In this document: positions 16,258 through 24,535 of the stretch, in pieces | How positions within the stretch are numbered: the stretch's first letter is position 1 | Layout: each line of letters begins with the position of its first letter | Assembly: GCF_014648875.1 (NCBI RefSeq) | Contig: NZ_BMRY01000006.1 | Location: 310,001-374,000, forward strand | DNA: 64,000 nt | Source: Streptomyces parvus | GTDB taxonomy: Bacteria > Actinomycetota > Actinomycetes > Streptomycetales > Streptomycetaceae | Direction: 5' to 3' | Position numbers and translations under genes: made by a program | Notes under the pieces: generated by a model | What the model was told of the DNA's origin: nothing | What the model saw: only the letters and a program-made list of their open reading frames with translations | Databases searched by the model: none

Positions 16258-17229
16258 TTACGGGGTGCCGAGCGCGTAGGCGCGTGCGGCGGTGAACGCC
16301 CCGTGGGGTTCCCGGCCGGAGTACGACCAGGGCGCGGGGGTGGCGTAGGGGCCGATGCGGTGGAAGAGGGCGGCGGCCTCGGCGGGCCGGCCCTCGCAGA
16401 CCTTGGCGTGGGCCAGGAAGTTCAGGTCGAGGCGGTGGCGCGGGTGGTCGTCGCGTTCCCACTCCAGCCACCAGTCGAAGGCGGCCTTCATCACCTGGCG
16501 GGCCCGGCGGCCGGACCAGTGCTCGGAGCGCGCCGGATCGTCGGGCTCGATGCCGGCGGCGACCAGGACGCGGTAGCGCTCGGCGTGGGCGACGACCGGC
16601 AGGACGGCCAGCGGGGAGTCGGCGGGGGCCAGTTCGGCGGCCCAGGCGGCGAAGTCGTACACCTCGTGGAGCGGGTCGTGGCCGCTGGCGGGGTTGCTCT
16701 CGGCCAGCAGCCCGGTCATCACATGGTGGGCGTGGTGATGGTCGGGGTGGCGCGAGCGCACCTCCTCGAAGAGCCTGCCGGTCTCGTCCGTGCCGTCGTC
16801 GCGGCCCCGGTCCAGGAGGAGCAGCGCGAGCCAGGGGGTGGGGTCGTCGGGGGTGAGGCGGGCGGCGGCCAGGCAGGCTTCCCGGGCGCGGGCGGCCTCG
16901 TTCGCCCTGGCCTTGGGCCGCAGGGCGCGCATGACCCGGGCGCAGGCGAGGAGGAGGGCCGCGTCGGCGCTCTCGGGTTCGACGAGCAGCCAGTCACCGG
17001 CCCAGTCCTCGGCGGACGAGGTCTCGGCGAGCGCGAGTACGCGGTGTCCGCGGCGGTCCCAGTCCCGCCCGGTGGCCACCAGCAGCGTGCGCGCCTCGGA
17101 CCATCTGCCCTGGACGAACTGGCTGCGTACGGCGCGGAGTTCGCCGTCGTCGAGCGCCGGGTCGAAGACGTGGTCCGAGCGGCTGCCCCGGCGACGGGAG
17201 CGACCCAGGGGCGGCGGGGGCGGGGGCAT
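16258..17229 (-). CDS. Hypothetical protein with helical-repeat character
   Basis: 323 residues from MPPPPPPLGRSRRRG; starts further upstream would extend into the divergent promoter region. After a Pro/Arg-rich leader the protein is rich in Ala/Leu helix pairs such as RSQFVQGRWSEARTLLVATG, ANEAARAREACLAAARLTPD, and HAKVCEGRPAEAAALFHRIG. These look like tetratricopeptide-type repeats, suggesting protein-protein contacts. The catalytic-looking HPDHHHAHH is a His-rich loop without a known motif. Function unknown. Same strand as the downstream permease. Confidence 0.78.
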   Translation of the reverse strand: MPPPPPPLGRSRRRGSRSDHVFDPALDDGELRAVRSQFVQGRWSEARTLLVATGRDWDRRGHRVLALAETSSAEDWAGDWLLVEPESADAALLLACARVMRALRPKARANEAARAREACLAAARLTPDDPTPWLALLLLDRGRDDGTDETGRLFEEVRSRHPDHHHAHHVMTGLLAESNPASGHDPLHEVYDFAAWAAELAPADSPLAVLPVVAHAERYRVLVAAGIEPDDPARSEHWSGRRARQVMKAAFDWWLEWERDDHPRHRLDLNFLAHAKVCEGRPAEAAALFHRIGPYATPAPWSYSGREPHGAFTAARAYALGTP

Positions 17230-17433
17230 GCCGCAGGCTTCCTTCGATGCGGTGTGCGAGCAGATGATCGCGCACAGCAAAGCGGCAGGCAACGCTCCAC
17301 GTCAAGGGGCACTGTTCGGCAACAGCTCGGACTTCCCGGCCAGTTGGCTGGATCTGGACGAACCACCGGCGGTATCGGCGCAGCGTGCGGGCGGGACGGG
17401 CGGGACGGAGGTGACCCCTGACACACTGTGTGC

Positions 17434-17859
17434 ATGGAGCCTCGTGAACCCCTCGCCCCCTACCTTCTCGCCTTCCCCGGGCCGTTGCGCGACCGGCTGG
17501 TGGCGGCGGTCCTCTCCGGCGAGAAGGTGTCCACCACTGGTTTGCTGTGCGAGTACGAGCTGGAGCAGGAGGAACTGCCTCCGGTGGGCGAACGTTCCGC
17601 GCTGATCGACTCGGACGGGCGGGAGGTCGCGGTGGTCGAGGTCACCGAGGTACGGGTGCTGCCGCTGGGGGCCGTCGATCTGCAGCACGCGCTGGACGAG
17701 GGTGAGGGGTACACGTCGGTGGCGGAGTGGCGGGCGGGGCACGAGCGGTTCTGGCACAGCGAGGAGATGCGGGAGGCGTTGGGGGATCCGTCGTTCACGG
17801 TGGACGACGGGACGATGGTTGTCGCGGAGCGGTTTCGGGTGGTGGAGCGGTTGGGGTGA
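17434..17859 (+). CDS. ASCH domain protein
   Basis: 141 residues from MEPREPLAPYLLAFPGP (a GTG two codons earlier is possible). The compact beta-barrel pattern, with STTGLLCEYELEQEELPPVGERSALIDSDGRE, read here in two parts at about residues 31-63, followed by VAVVEVTEVRVLPL and VDLQHALDEGEGYTS, is that of ASCH (PUA-like) proteins proposed to bind RNA or modified nucleotides. It is divergent from the TPR-like gene, about 200 bases apart. Its biological role is unknown. Confidence 0.83.
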   Translation: MEPREPLAPYLLAFPGPLRDRLVAAVLSGEKVSTTGLLCEYELEQEELPPVGERSALIDSDGREVAVVEVTEVRVLPLGAVDLQHALDEGEGYTSVAEWRAGHERFWHSEEMREALGDPSFTVDDGTMVVAERFRVVERLG

Positions 17860-17860
17860 G

Positions 17861-17906
17861 CGCCGGGGCTCCGCCCCGGACCTCGCTCCTCAATCGCCGG
17901 AGGGGC
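17861..17906. repeat. Streptomyces-type intergenic GC hairpin element
   Basis: CCGGGGC-TCC-GCCCCGG forms a perfect stem at 17863-17879 and is followed by CTCGCTCCTCAATCGCCGGA. From memory, near-identical elements occur many times between genes in Streptomyces genomes. Here it fills the gap between two convergent genes and may act as a terminator. Confidence 0.65.
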
Positions 17907-19562
17907 TCAAAGTGCTGCTGCCGCCGCCCTGCCCGCCGCTCTGCCCGAGAAGATGCAGCCGCCCAGGAACGTGCCCTCCAGGGAGCGGTAGCCGTGGACT
18001 CCGCCGCCGCCGAAGCCCGCCGCCTCGCCCGCCGCGTACAGGCCGGGGAGCGGGGTGCCCTCGGCGGTCAGGACGCGGGAGGACAGGTCCGTCTCCAGGC
18101 CGCCCAGGGACTTGCGGGTGAGGATGTTGAGGCGGACGGCGATCAGCGGGCCCGCCGCCGGATCCAGGATCCGGTGCGGCTTCGCGGTGCGGATGAGGCG
18201 GTCGCCCAGGTAGGCGCGGGCCCCGTGGATCGCGGTGACCTGGAGGTCCTTGGTGAACGGGTTGGCGATCTCGCGGTCCCGGGCGGTGATCTCGCGGCGC
18301 AGCTCGGCCGCGTCGATCAGGCCGTCGCCCGTCACCTCGTTCATGCCACGGACCAGGGCGTCGAGGTCCTTCTCCACGACGAAGTCCGCGCCGTGGTCCA
18401 TGAACGCCTTCACCGGTGCGGGTACGTCCGCGCGGGCCCGGCCGATCACGTCGCGGACGGACTTGCCGGTCAGGTCGGGGTTCTGCTCGGAGCCGGAGAG
18501 GGCGAACTCCTTGCCGATGATGCGCTGGTTGAGCACGAACCAGGTGTAGCCGTGGCCCGATCCCATGATGTGTTCGAGGGTGCCGAGCGTGTCGAAACCG
18601 GGGAAGAGCGGGACCGGCAGCCGCTTGCCGCGCGCGTCCAGCCAGAGGGACGAGGGGCCGGGCAGGATCCGGATGCCGTGCTTGGCCCAGATCGGGTTCC
18701 AGTTCTCGATGCCCTCGGTGTAGTGCCACATCCGGTCGCGGTTGATGTGGTGCGCGCCCGCCTTCTCGGCGATGCCGAGCATCAGGCCGTCGACGTGGGC
18801 GGGGACGCCGGAGAGCATCTTCTCGGGCGGGGTGCCGAGCCGCTCGGGCCACTGGGCGCGGACCAGGTCGTGGTTGCCGCCGATACCGCCTGAGGTGACT
18901 ATCACCGCCTGGGCCTTCAGCTCGAAGGGGGCCGTGACCTCACGGCTGCTCGCGGTGCCGCGCTCCGCCCCGCTCGGCTCCAGGATCTCGCCGGTGACCG
19001 TGTCGAGCGCCCCGGCCGTGCGGGCCAGGCCGGTGACCCGGTGGCGGAACCGCAGCTGGACGAGCCCCTTGGCGACGCCCTCGCGGACGCGGCGCTCGAA
19101 GGGGGCGACGACGCCGGGTCCGGTGCCCCAGGTGATGTGGAAGCGCGGTACGGAGTTGCCGTGGCCGTTGGCGTCGTAGCCGCCGCGTTCCGCCCAGCCG
19201 ACGACCGGGAAGATCCGCAGCCCCTGCTGGTGCAGCCAGGAACGCTTCTCACCGGCGGCGAAGTCGACGTACGCCTCGGCCCATTTCCGCGGCCATCGGT
19301 CCTCCTCCTCGCGGTCGAAGCCCGCCGTGCCGAACCAGTCCTGGAGGGCCAGTTCCCGGCTGTCCTTGATCCGCATCCGGCGCTGTTCGGGCGAGTCCAC
19401 GAGGAAGAGCCCACCGAAGGACCAGTGCGCCTGGCCGCCGATGGACTGCTCGGGCTCCTGGTCGAGGAGGATCACGGAACGGCCGGCGTCGACCAGTTCG
19501 GCGGTGGCCACGAGCCCGGCGAGTCCTGCCCCGATCACGATCACATCAGCGTCGTACGCCAT
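17907..19562 (-). CDS. FAD-binding dehydrogenase, fumarate reductase/KstD-like
   Basis: 551 residues. The N-terminal Rossmann motif VIVIGAGLAGLVATAELVDAG binds FAD in its usual place (residues 5-25, quoted in part as GAGLAGL). LLDQEPEQSIGGQAHWSFGG follows, as in 3-ketosteroid dehydrogenase-type flavoproteins. The C-terminal FAD block is LPGLYAAGEAAGFGGGGVHGYRS with EGTFLGGCIFSGRAAG. The start MAYDADVIVIG at 19562 is preferred; an ATG three codons upstream is also possible. Cytoplasmic, transcribed alone; the oxidised substrate is unknown. Confidence 0.88.
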   Translation of the reverse strand: MAYDADVIVIGAGLAGLVATAELVDAGRSVILLDQEPEQSIGGQAHWSFGGLFLVDSPEQRRMRIKDSRELALQDWFGTAGFDREEEDRWPRKWAEAYVDFAAGEKRSWLHQQGLRIFPVVGWAERGGYDANGHGNSVPRFHITWGTGPGVVAPFERRVREGVAKGLVQLRFRHRVTGLARTAGALDTVTGEILEPSGAERGTASSREVTAPFELKAQAVIVTSGGIGGNHDLVRAQWPERLGTPPEKMLSGVPAHVDGLMLGIAEKAGAHHINRDRMWHYTEGIENWNPIWAKHGIRILPGPSSLWLDARGKRLPVPLFPGFDTLGTLEHIMGSGHGYTWFVLNQRIIGKEFALSGSEQNPDLTGKSVRDVIGRARADVPAPVKAFMDHGADFVVEKDLDALVRGMNEVTGDGLIDAAELRREITARDREIANPFTKDLQVTAIHGARAYLGDRLIRTAKPHRILDPAAGPLIAVRLNILTRKSLGGLETDLSSRVLTAEGTPLPGLYAAGEAAGFGGGGVHGYRSLEGTFLGGCIFSGRAAGRAAAAAL

Positions 19563-19672
19563 GGGTTCCATCCTGTCGGGGCGGGGGCGGCCGGGCACAA
19601 GTTACCCGTGCGTCAGATCTTGGGTACCGGTCGCTGCCACGTCAACCGTCCGGCTGCGGTTGGATGAAACGC

Positions 19673-20182
19673 ATGACGCCTTCTGACGAGATTCTGGACA
19701 TCGTCGACGAGAACGACGAGGTCATCGGGCAGGCTCCGCGCGGCGAGGCGACCACGCGGGGGCTGCGGCACCGCTGTGTGTTCATCGAGGCGCGCGACGC
19801 GGAGGGGCGGATCTTCGTCCACCGGCGTACGGCCACCAAGCTGGTCTTCCCCTCGCACTACGACATGTTCGTCGGCGGGGTCGTCGGTGCGGGCGAGTCG
19901 TACGAGGAGGCGGCGCTGCGCGAGGCGGAGGAGGAGCTGGGCGTCTCGGGGCTTCCGCGGCCCGAACCGCTGTTCCGGTTCCTCTACGACGACGGTGCGC
20001 ACACCTGGTGGTCGGCCGTCTATCAGGTGCGATGCGAATTGCCGGTCTCGCCTCAGGTGGAGGAGGTCGCCTGGCACGCCTTCCTGGACGACGCCGAGCT
20101 GGAACGGCGGCTCGGCGCGTGGCCCTGGGTGCCGGACGGGCTGGAGGCGTACCGGCGGCTGCGGGAGCTTCGGGCGGGCTGA
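19673..20182 (+). CDS. NUDIX hydrolase
   Basis: 169 residues from MTPSDEILDIVDENDEVIG (an ATG three codons upstream is possible). The NUDIX box is complete at about residues 67-89: G, five residues, E, seven residues, then REAEEELGV. The opening D-VDENDEVIG and the segment HRCVFI resemble the isopentenyl diphosphate isomerase/YfcD subgroup. It hydrolyses nucleoside or other diphosphates; the substrate is unknown. It is followed after 51 bases by the DUF202 pair on the same strand. Confidence 0.9.
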   Translation: MTPSDEILDIVDENDEVIGQAPRGEATTRGLRHRCVFIEARDAEGRIFVHRRTATKLVFPSHYDMFVGGVVGAGESYEEAALREAEEELGVSGLPRPEPLFRFLYDDGAHTWWSAVYQVRCELPVSPQVEEVAWHAFLDDAELERRLGAWPWVPDGLEAYRRLRELRAG

Positions 20183-20233
20183 TCAGACGGGCTGACCGGG
20201 CCCGCGCCGCGCGTACGGCCTAGGGTTTCCCGT

Positions 20234-20629
20234 GTGAACAAGATCGCGCAGGGAGTACGGCTGTGGTTCGCGCCGCAGCGGATCCGGGAGGAGGGGGACA
20301 CCCCCGACTACCGGTTCTCGCTGGCCAACGAGCGGACGTTCCTCGCCTGGATCCGGACGGCTCTGGCCCTGATCGGCGGGGGTTTCGCCGTCGATCAGTT
20401 CCTGCCGGAACTGGTCTGGGGCGTCCGGGCCGGGCTCGCGCTCGGGCTGCTGGCCGCCGGGGTGCTCTGCGCGCTGCGGGCGGTCAACCACTGGGTGCGG
20501 TGCGAGCGGGCGATGCGGCGGGGCGAGGACCTGCCGGTGTCCCGGTTCCCGACCCTGCTGAGTCTGGTGGTCGCCGTCGTCGCCGTGGCGATGGTGGTGG
20601 TGGTCCTCTTCGGCTGGGAGGGCGTGTGA
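20234..20629 (+). CDS. DUF202 (YidH-like) membrane protein
   Basis: 131 residues with GTG start. The family core is FSLANERTFLAWIRTALALIGGG at about residues 29-51 (key part ANERTFLAWIRT). Three hydrophobic helices follow. Function of the family is unknown. It is coupled by a GTGA overlap to a second, shorter DUF202 gene, the usual paired arrangement in actinobacteria, so the two products probably form a heteromeric membrane protein. Confidence 0.87.
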   Translation: MNKIAQGVRLWFAPQRIREEGDTPDYRFSLANERTFLAWIRTALALIGGGFAVDQFLPELVWGVRAGLALGLLAAGVLCALRAVNHWVRCERAMRRGEDLPVSRFPTLLSLVVAVVAVAMVVVVLFGWEGV

Positions 20630-20940
20630 CGGCGACGGCGGACCGGGATCCGGGGCTGCAGCCGGAGCGGACGCGGCTGGCCTGGCGGCGGACGACGCTG
20701 ACCGCCACGGTCGTCGCGCTCCTCGCGGGGCGGCAGGCGCTGCACAGCGGGGCGACCCCGGCGGCGCTGGTCGCGGTGGCGCTGAGCGCGCTGGCCTGGC
20801 TGGGGTTCCTGCTGGTCGCCCACCGCCGGGTGAGCGTGCTGGGGGTGGCGCGGCCCGAGCAGTTCGCGCCGCGCGGGGCGCTGACGGCGGCGCTGTGCAC
20901 GGTGGCGCTGGCGGTGTTCGCGGCGGCGATGCTGTTCTGA
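20626..20940 (+). CDS. Second DUF202 membrane protein
   Basis: 104 residues from a GTG overlapping the previous stop. The diagnostic motif is LQPERTRLAWRRTTLTATV. Three hydrophobic segments follow. Its last 21 bases are repeated exactly downstream of the stop (20971-20991) and again with one change around 21014, so the 3' end appears to have been duplicated. Confidence 0.85.
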   Translation: MTATADRDPGLQPERTRLAWRRTTLTATVVALLAGRQALHSGATPAALVAVALSALAWLGFLLVAHRRVSVLGVARPEQFAPRGALTAALCTVALAVFAAAMLF

Positions 20941-21028
20941 GCCCGGCGCCCGACACCTGACGGCCGGGCTGCGGCGGCGATGCTGTTCTGACGCCCGGAC
21001 GCATGACTCCGGTTGCGATGCTGTTCCG
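20920..21028 (+). repeat. Repeated copies of the DUF202 gene 3' end
   Basis: The 21 bases ending at the stop codon (20920-20940) recur exactly at 20971-20991, an offset of 51. A 15-base part recurs at 21014-21028 with a single T to C change. Each copy is followed by CCCGG-containing sequence. The extra copies are noncoding. Confidence 0.85.
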
Positions 21029-21048
21029 AACCCGGTCCGGCAGCGCGG

Positions 21049-21984
21049 CTACGCGTCCCAGTCCACCGTGACCACGATCTTGCCGCGCGTCCGCCCCTCC
21101 TGGTTCAGCCGGTACGCCTCGGCGGCCTCCGCCAGCGGGAACACCCGGTCCACGTGGACGGTGACGATGCCCCGCTCGGCCAGCTCCGCGACCTGGGCCA
21201 GGTCCGCCGCGTCGGGGCGCACGAACGCGTAGCGGCCGCCGTAGGAGAAGACCTCGTCGTCCGCGATGGAGGCGAGCCGGCCGCCCGGGGCCAGGGTCTC
21301 GGCGGAGGCTTTCAGGGCGTCGCCGCCCACCGTGTCGAAGGAGGCGTCGAAGCCCTCGGGGACCAGTTCCCGCAGTCGTTCGACGAGGCCCTCGCCGTAC
21401 TCCACGGGCTCCGCGCCGAGGCTCCGCAGGTGCTCGTGGTTGCGGGGGCTCGCGGTGCCGACGACCCGGCAGCCGGTGTGCCGGGCGATCTGGACGGCGA
21501 GCGATCCGACGCCGCCGGCCGCCGCGTGGACCAGGACGGTGTCGCCCTCGCGGATCTTCAGCGAGCGGTGCAGCACCTGGTACGCGGTCAGCCCCGCCAG
21601 TGGCAGACCCGCCGACTCCTCGAAGCTCAGGCTCAGGGGCTTGCGGGCGAGGGTGCGCACGGGGGCGGCGACGTACTCGGCGAACGTACCGCGTGAGAGG
21701 AAGTCCTCGCGTACGTACCCGATGACCTCGTCGCCCACCGCGAACTCGTCGACGGCGACGCCCGGTTGCACGACGACCCCGGAGACGTCCCAGCCGGGGA
21801 TCACCGGGAACACGGCGTCGAGGGCGCCCTGGAGATAGCCCTCGCGGGCCTTCCAGTCGACCGGGTTCACCGCCGCTGCCCGCACCTTCACCAGGACGCT
21901 GTCGGGGCCGACCTTGGGGTCGGGCCGCTCGCCGTACTCCAGGACGTCGGCGGAACCGTACGCGTTGTAGCTGATCGCCTTCAT
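21049..21984 (-). CDS. Zinc-free quinone oxidoreductase-like NADP oxidoreductase
   Basis: 311-residue medium-chain dehydrogenase/reductase. The start MKAISYNAYGSADVLEYGERPDP and the segment VRAAAVNPVDWKAREG are typical. The NADPH site is VLVHAAAGGVGSLAVQIARH. The zinc ligands of alcohol dehydrogenases are absent, so it reduces quinones or enones rather than oxidising alcohols. Monocistronic. The substrate is not predictable. Confidence 0.9.
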   Translation of the reverse strand: MKAISYNAYGSADVLEYGERPDPKVGPDSVLVKVRAAAVNPVDWKAREGYLQGALDAVFPVIPGWDVSGVVVQPGVAVDEFAVGDEVIGYVREDFLSRGTFAEYVAAPVRTLARKPLSLSFEESAGLPLAGLTAYQVLHRSLKIREGDTVLVHAAAGGVGSLAVQIARHTGCRVVGTASPRNHEHLRSLGAEPVEYGEGLVERLRELVPEGFDASFDTVGGDALKASAETLAPGGRLASIADDEVFSYGGRYAFVRPDAADLAQVAELAERGIVTVHVDRVFPLAEAAEAYRLNQEGRTRGKIVVTVDWDA

Positions 21985-22048
21985 CCCTCGACCTTCCGCG
22001 CAGGTCAGGGTCGCCGCAACTCAGGCGGTACGGCCGTGGGTCCCGCCC

Positions 22049-23341
22049 TCACCAGCGCGGGACCGGCGGGGTCGCCCAGTCCGGGTCGGCGACGCGCATC
22101 GCCGCCGCGTCGTCGCGCTCGCGGTGGGTGCCGTCGTCCGCCAGCCAGCGGCGGTGCAGGGCGGCGAGGCGGTCGCGGTCCAGTTCGACGCCGAGGCCGG
22201 GGGCGTCGGAGACCCTCAGCCGGCCGCCGGTGAAGGCGTGGCGTTCGGTGATGACGTCCTCGGTCTGCCAGGGGTAGTGGCTGTCGCAGGCGTACGCGAG
22301 GTCCGGCACGGTGGCCGCGACGTGGGTCATCGCGGCGAGGCTGATGCCGAGGTGGGTGTTGGAGTGCATGGAGAGCCCGACGCCGAACGTGCGGCAGATG
22401 CCCGCCAGTTCCCGGGTGCGGTGCAGTCCGCCCCAGTAGTGGTGGTCGCTCAGGACGATCCAGACGGCGTCGCGGGCGAACGCCTCGGGGATCTCGGCGA
22501 GGGTGGTGACGCACATGTTGGTGGCGAGCGGGACGTCGGTGGCGGCGCCGACGGCGGCCATGTCGTCCGTGCCGCTGGTGGGGTCCTCCAGGTATTCGAG
22601 GACGTCCTTCAGCTGCTCGGCGACGTACAGCGAGGTGGGGACGGACCAGGCGCCGTTCGGGTCCAGGCGCAGCGGGCGGCCGGGGAACGCCTCGGCCAGG
22701 GCGCGCATCGCGGCGATCTCCCGGTCGGGCCCGAAGACGCCGCCCTTGAGCTTGAAGGAGCCGAAGCCGTGGGTGTCGGCCATGCGCCGGGCCTGGGCGA
22801 CCACGCCGGCCGGGTCGAGCGCCGCGCCCCAGTCGTCGCGCTCGCCGGAGGCCGGGTGGGCGGCCCAGCGGTAGAAGAGGTACGCGCTGTACTCGACGCT
22901 GTCGCGGACCTTGCCGCCCAGCAGCGCGTGCACCGGCAGGCCCTGTGCCCTGCCGAGGGCGTCCAGGCAGGCGACCTCGAAGGCGGAGACGACCGAGAGC
23001 CGGATCTTCCCGGCGTTCCGGACCCCGCGCAGCCCTCCGGCGTCCACCCGGTCGTCGGCTGCGGCGTGCGATCCGTCGCACACCTCGTCGGCCAGGGCGA
23101 ACAGCCCGTTCAGATCGGTGACCGCCCGGCCCGGGAGCGCCTCGGCGAGGGAGCGCGCGGGCTCCAGGTAGGCGGCGTCGCCGTACGTCTCCCCCACACC
23201 GGTGGTGCCGCCGCGGGTGATGACCTCCACGATCAGGCGCGGGGTGTAGGGCTGGTGGACGCCCTGCGTGTTCAGCAGGGGCGGATCGGACACGAGGATC
23301 GGGGTGAGCCGGATGTCTTCGATCACCAGGGCTGTATTCAT
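22049..23341 (-). CDS. Enolase-superfamily sugar-acid dehydratase, glucarate dehydratase-like
   Basis: 430 residues. The N-terminal capping domain has LLNTQGVHQPYTPRLIVEV. The barrel carries KLKGG (base lysine region), the metal ligands LRLDPNGAWS, EYLEDPT and ATNMCVT, and the general base histidine in SMHSNTHLGISLAAMTH. These fit the glucarate dehydratase subgroup of the mandelate racemase family, which converts D-glucarate or related acids to the 5-keto-4-deoxy product. No partner catabolic genes are adjacent. The ATG may be leaderless: a TAGGGT box ends seven bases before it. Confidence 0.88.
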   Translation of the reverse strand: MNTALVIEDIRLTPILVSDPPLLNTQGVHQPYTPRLIVEVITRGGTTGVGETYGDAAYLEPARSLAEALPGRAVTDLNGLFALADEVCDGSHAAADDRVDAGGLRGVRNAGKIRLSVVSAFEVACLDALGRAQGLPVHALLGGKVRDSVEYSAYLFYRWAAHPASGERDDWGAALDPAGVVAQARRMADTHGFGSFKLKGGVFGPDREIAAMRALAEAFPGRPLRLDPNGAWSVPTSLYVAEQLKDVLEYLEDPTSGTDDMAAVGAATDVPLATNMCVTTLAEIPEAFARDAVWIVLSDHHYWGGLHRTRELAGICRTFGVGLSMHSNTHLGISLAAMTHVAATVPDLAYACDSHYPWQTEDVITERHAFTGGRLRVSDAPGLGVELDRDRLAALHRRWLADDGTHRERDDAAAMRVADPDWATPPVPRW

Positions 23342-23353
23342 ACGTGAACCCTA
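23341..23353 (-). promoter_or_regulatory. Possible -10 box giving a leaderless dehydratase mRNA
   Basis: TAGGGT (23353-23348 on the minus strand) fits the TAnnnT -10 form. Six bases separate it from the A of the ATG at 23341, the normal distance to a transcription start. No ribosome site is visible. The -35 region is poor, which lowers confidence. Confidence 0.35.
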
Positions 23354-23447
23354 TTCAGAGATGCGCACTCCTCGCCAGGGTCAGGAGGAGTTTTCCGGCC
23401 GTGACACCCCTCCCCCGCGGCCGGATCACGGAAGGGCACTGGACGAC

Positions 23448-23465
23448 ATACCGACTGGTCGGCAT
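23448..23465. promoter_or_regulatory. TetR-type operator upstream of phosphotransferase/acyl-CoA dehydrogenase operon
   Basis: ATACCGACTGGTCGGCAT is an 18-base palindrome matching at 16 positions with a perfect core CCGAC-TG-GTCGG. It ends 42 bases before the start codon. Its left half, CATACCGACYGGT, recurs at 30660 and 48866, so one regulator type may serve all three. Confidence 0.52.
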
Positions 23466-23507
23466 CATGGTTGCCGACCGTTCCGCAGCCGCCCGGAGGT
23501 ACGCACC

Positions 23508-24530
23508 ATGAGCTCAGTCCCCCCACCTGGTCTCGACCCTGAGCTGCTGCGCGGCCATCTCGACCGCGAGCGACCGGGGCTGGTGAGCGGACCCCTCGAA
23601 GCGCGGCTCATCGAGGGCGGCCGCTCGAACCTCACGTACGTCGTCGGCGACGGGACCGGACAGTGGGTGGTGCGCAGGCCCCCGCTCGGCCATGTGCTGG
23701 CCACCGCGCACGACATGACGCGCGAACACCGCGTGATCAGCGGTCTCCACCCGACCGCCGTCCCGGTGCCGGAGCCGCTGCTGCTCTGCGAGGACGACTC
23801 CGTGATCGGCGCGCCGTTCTACGTGATGGAGTACGTCGAGGGCACCCCGTACCGCACCGCCGAGCAGCTCGCCCCGCTGGGCCCCGAGCGCACCCGGGCG
23901 GCGGTCCTCGGGCTCGTCGACACCCTGGTCGACCTGCACGCCGTGGACCCGGAGGCGGTCGGGCTCGGGGACTTCGGGCGGCCCGAGGGCTTCCTGGACC
24001 GGCAGCTGCGGCGCTGGGGCAAGCAGTTGGACGCCTCCCGCAACCGCGACCTGGCGGGCATCGACGAGCTGCACGCCGCGCTCGGCCGCGCGCTGCCCTC
24101 CTCCCCCGCGCCCACCGTCGTCCACGGCGACTACCGCTTGGACAACGTCCTGATCGGCTCCGACGACCGGATCAGGGCCGTCCTCGACTGGGAGATGTCC
24201 ACCCTCGGCGATCCGCTGACCGACCTCGGGCTGCTCGTGATGTACAGCTCCGACCTCGGGCTGCCGAAGTCGCCCGTCTCCACCACCAGCGGGGCGGCCG
24301 GACACCCCGCCCCCGCCGAGCTGATCGAGCGCTACGCGGCCCGCTCGGGCCGGGACACCTCCGCCATCTCCTGGTACACCGCGTTCGCCTGGTTCAAGCT
24401 CGCCGTGATCCTGGAGGGCATCCACTACCGCTACACCCTCGGCCAGACCGTCGGCGCGGGCTTCGACCGGATCGGCGAGCTGGTCCCCGTCTTCATCGCG
24501 CACGGCCTCACCACCCTCCAGGAAGGCTGA
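23508..24530 (+). CDS. Phosphotransferase family protein (APH fold, ACAD10/11-like)
   Basis: 340 residues with ribosome site CGGAGGT. The kinase-like fold shows LIEGGRSNLTYVVGDG (nucleotide loop), VVRRPPLGH, the catalytic loop VVHGDYRLDNVLIG and the metal motif AVLDWEMSTLGDPLTDLG. These match the aminoglycoside phosphotransferase-like kinases fused or linked to acyl-CoA dehydrogenases in ACAD10/ACAD11, which phosphorylate 4-hydroxyacyl-CoA. The acyl-CoA dehydrogenase gene follows five bases after the stop, which supports this hydroxyacid route by context. Confidence 0.9.
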   Translation: MSSVPPPGLDPELLRGHLDRERPGLVSGPLEARLIEGGRSNLTYVVGDGTGQWVVRRPPLGHVLATAHDMTREHRVISGLHPTAVPVPEPLLLCEDDSVIGAPFYVMEYVEGTPYRTAEQLAPLGPERTRAAVLGLVDTLVDLHAVDPEAVGLGDFGRPEGFLDRQLRRWGKQLDASRNRDLAGIDELHAALGRALPSSPAPTVVHGDYRLDNVLIGSDDRIRAVLDWEMSTLGDPLTDLGLLVMYSSDLGLPKSPVSTTSGAAGHPAPAELIERYAARSGRDTSAISWYTAFAWFKLAVILEGIHYRYTLGQTVGAGFDRIGELVPVFIAHGLTTLQEG

Positions 24531-24535
24531 ACCCC

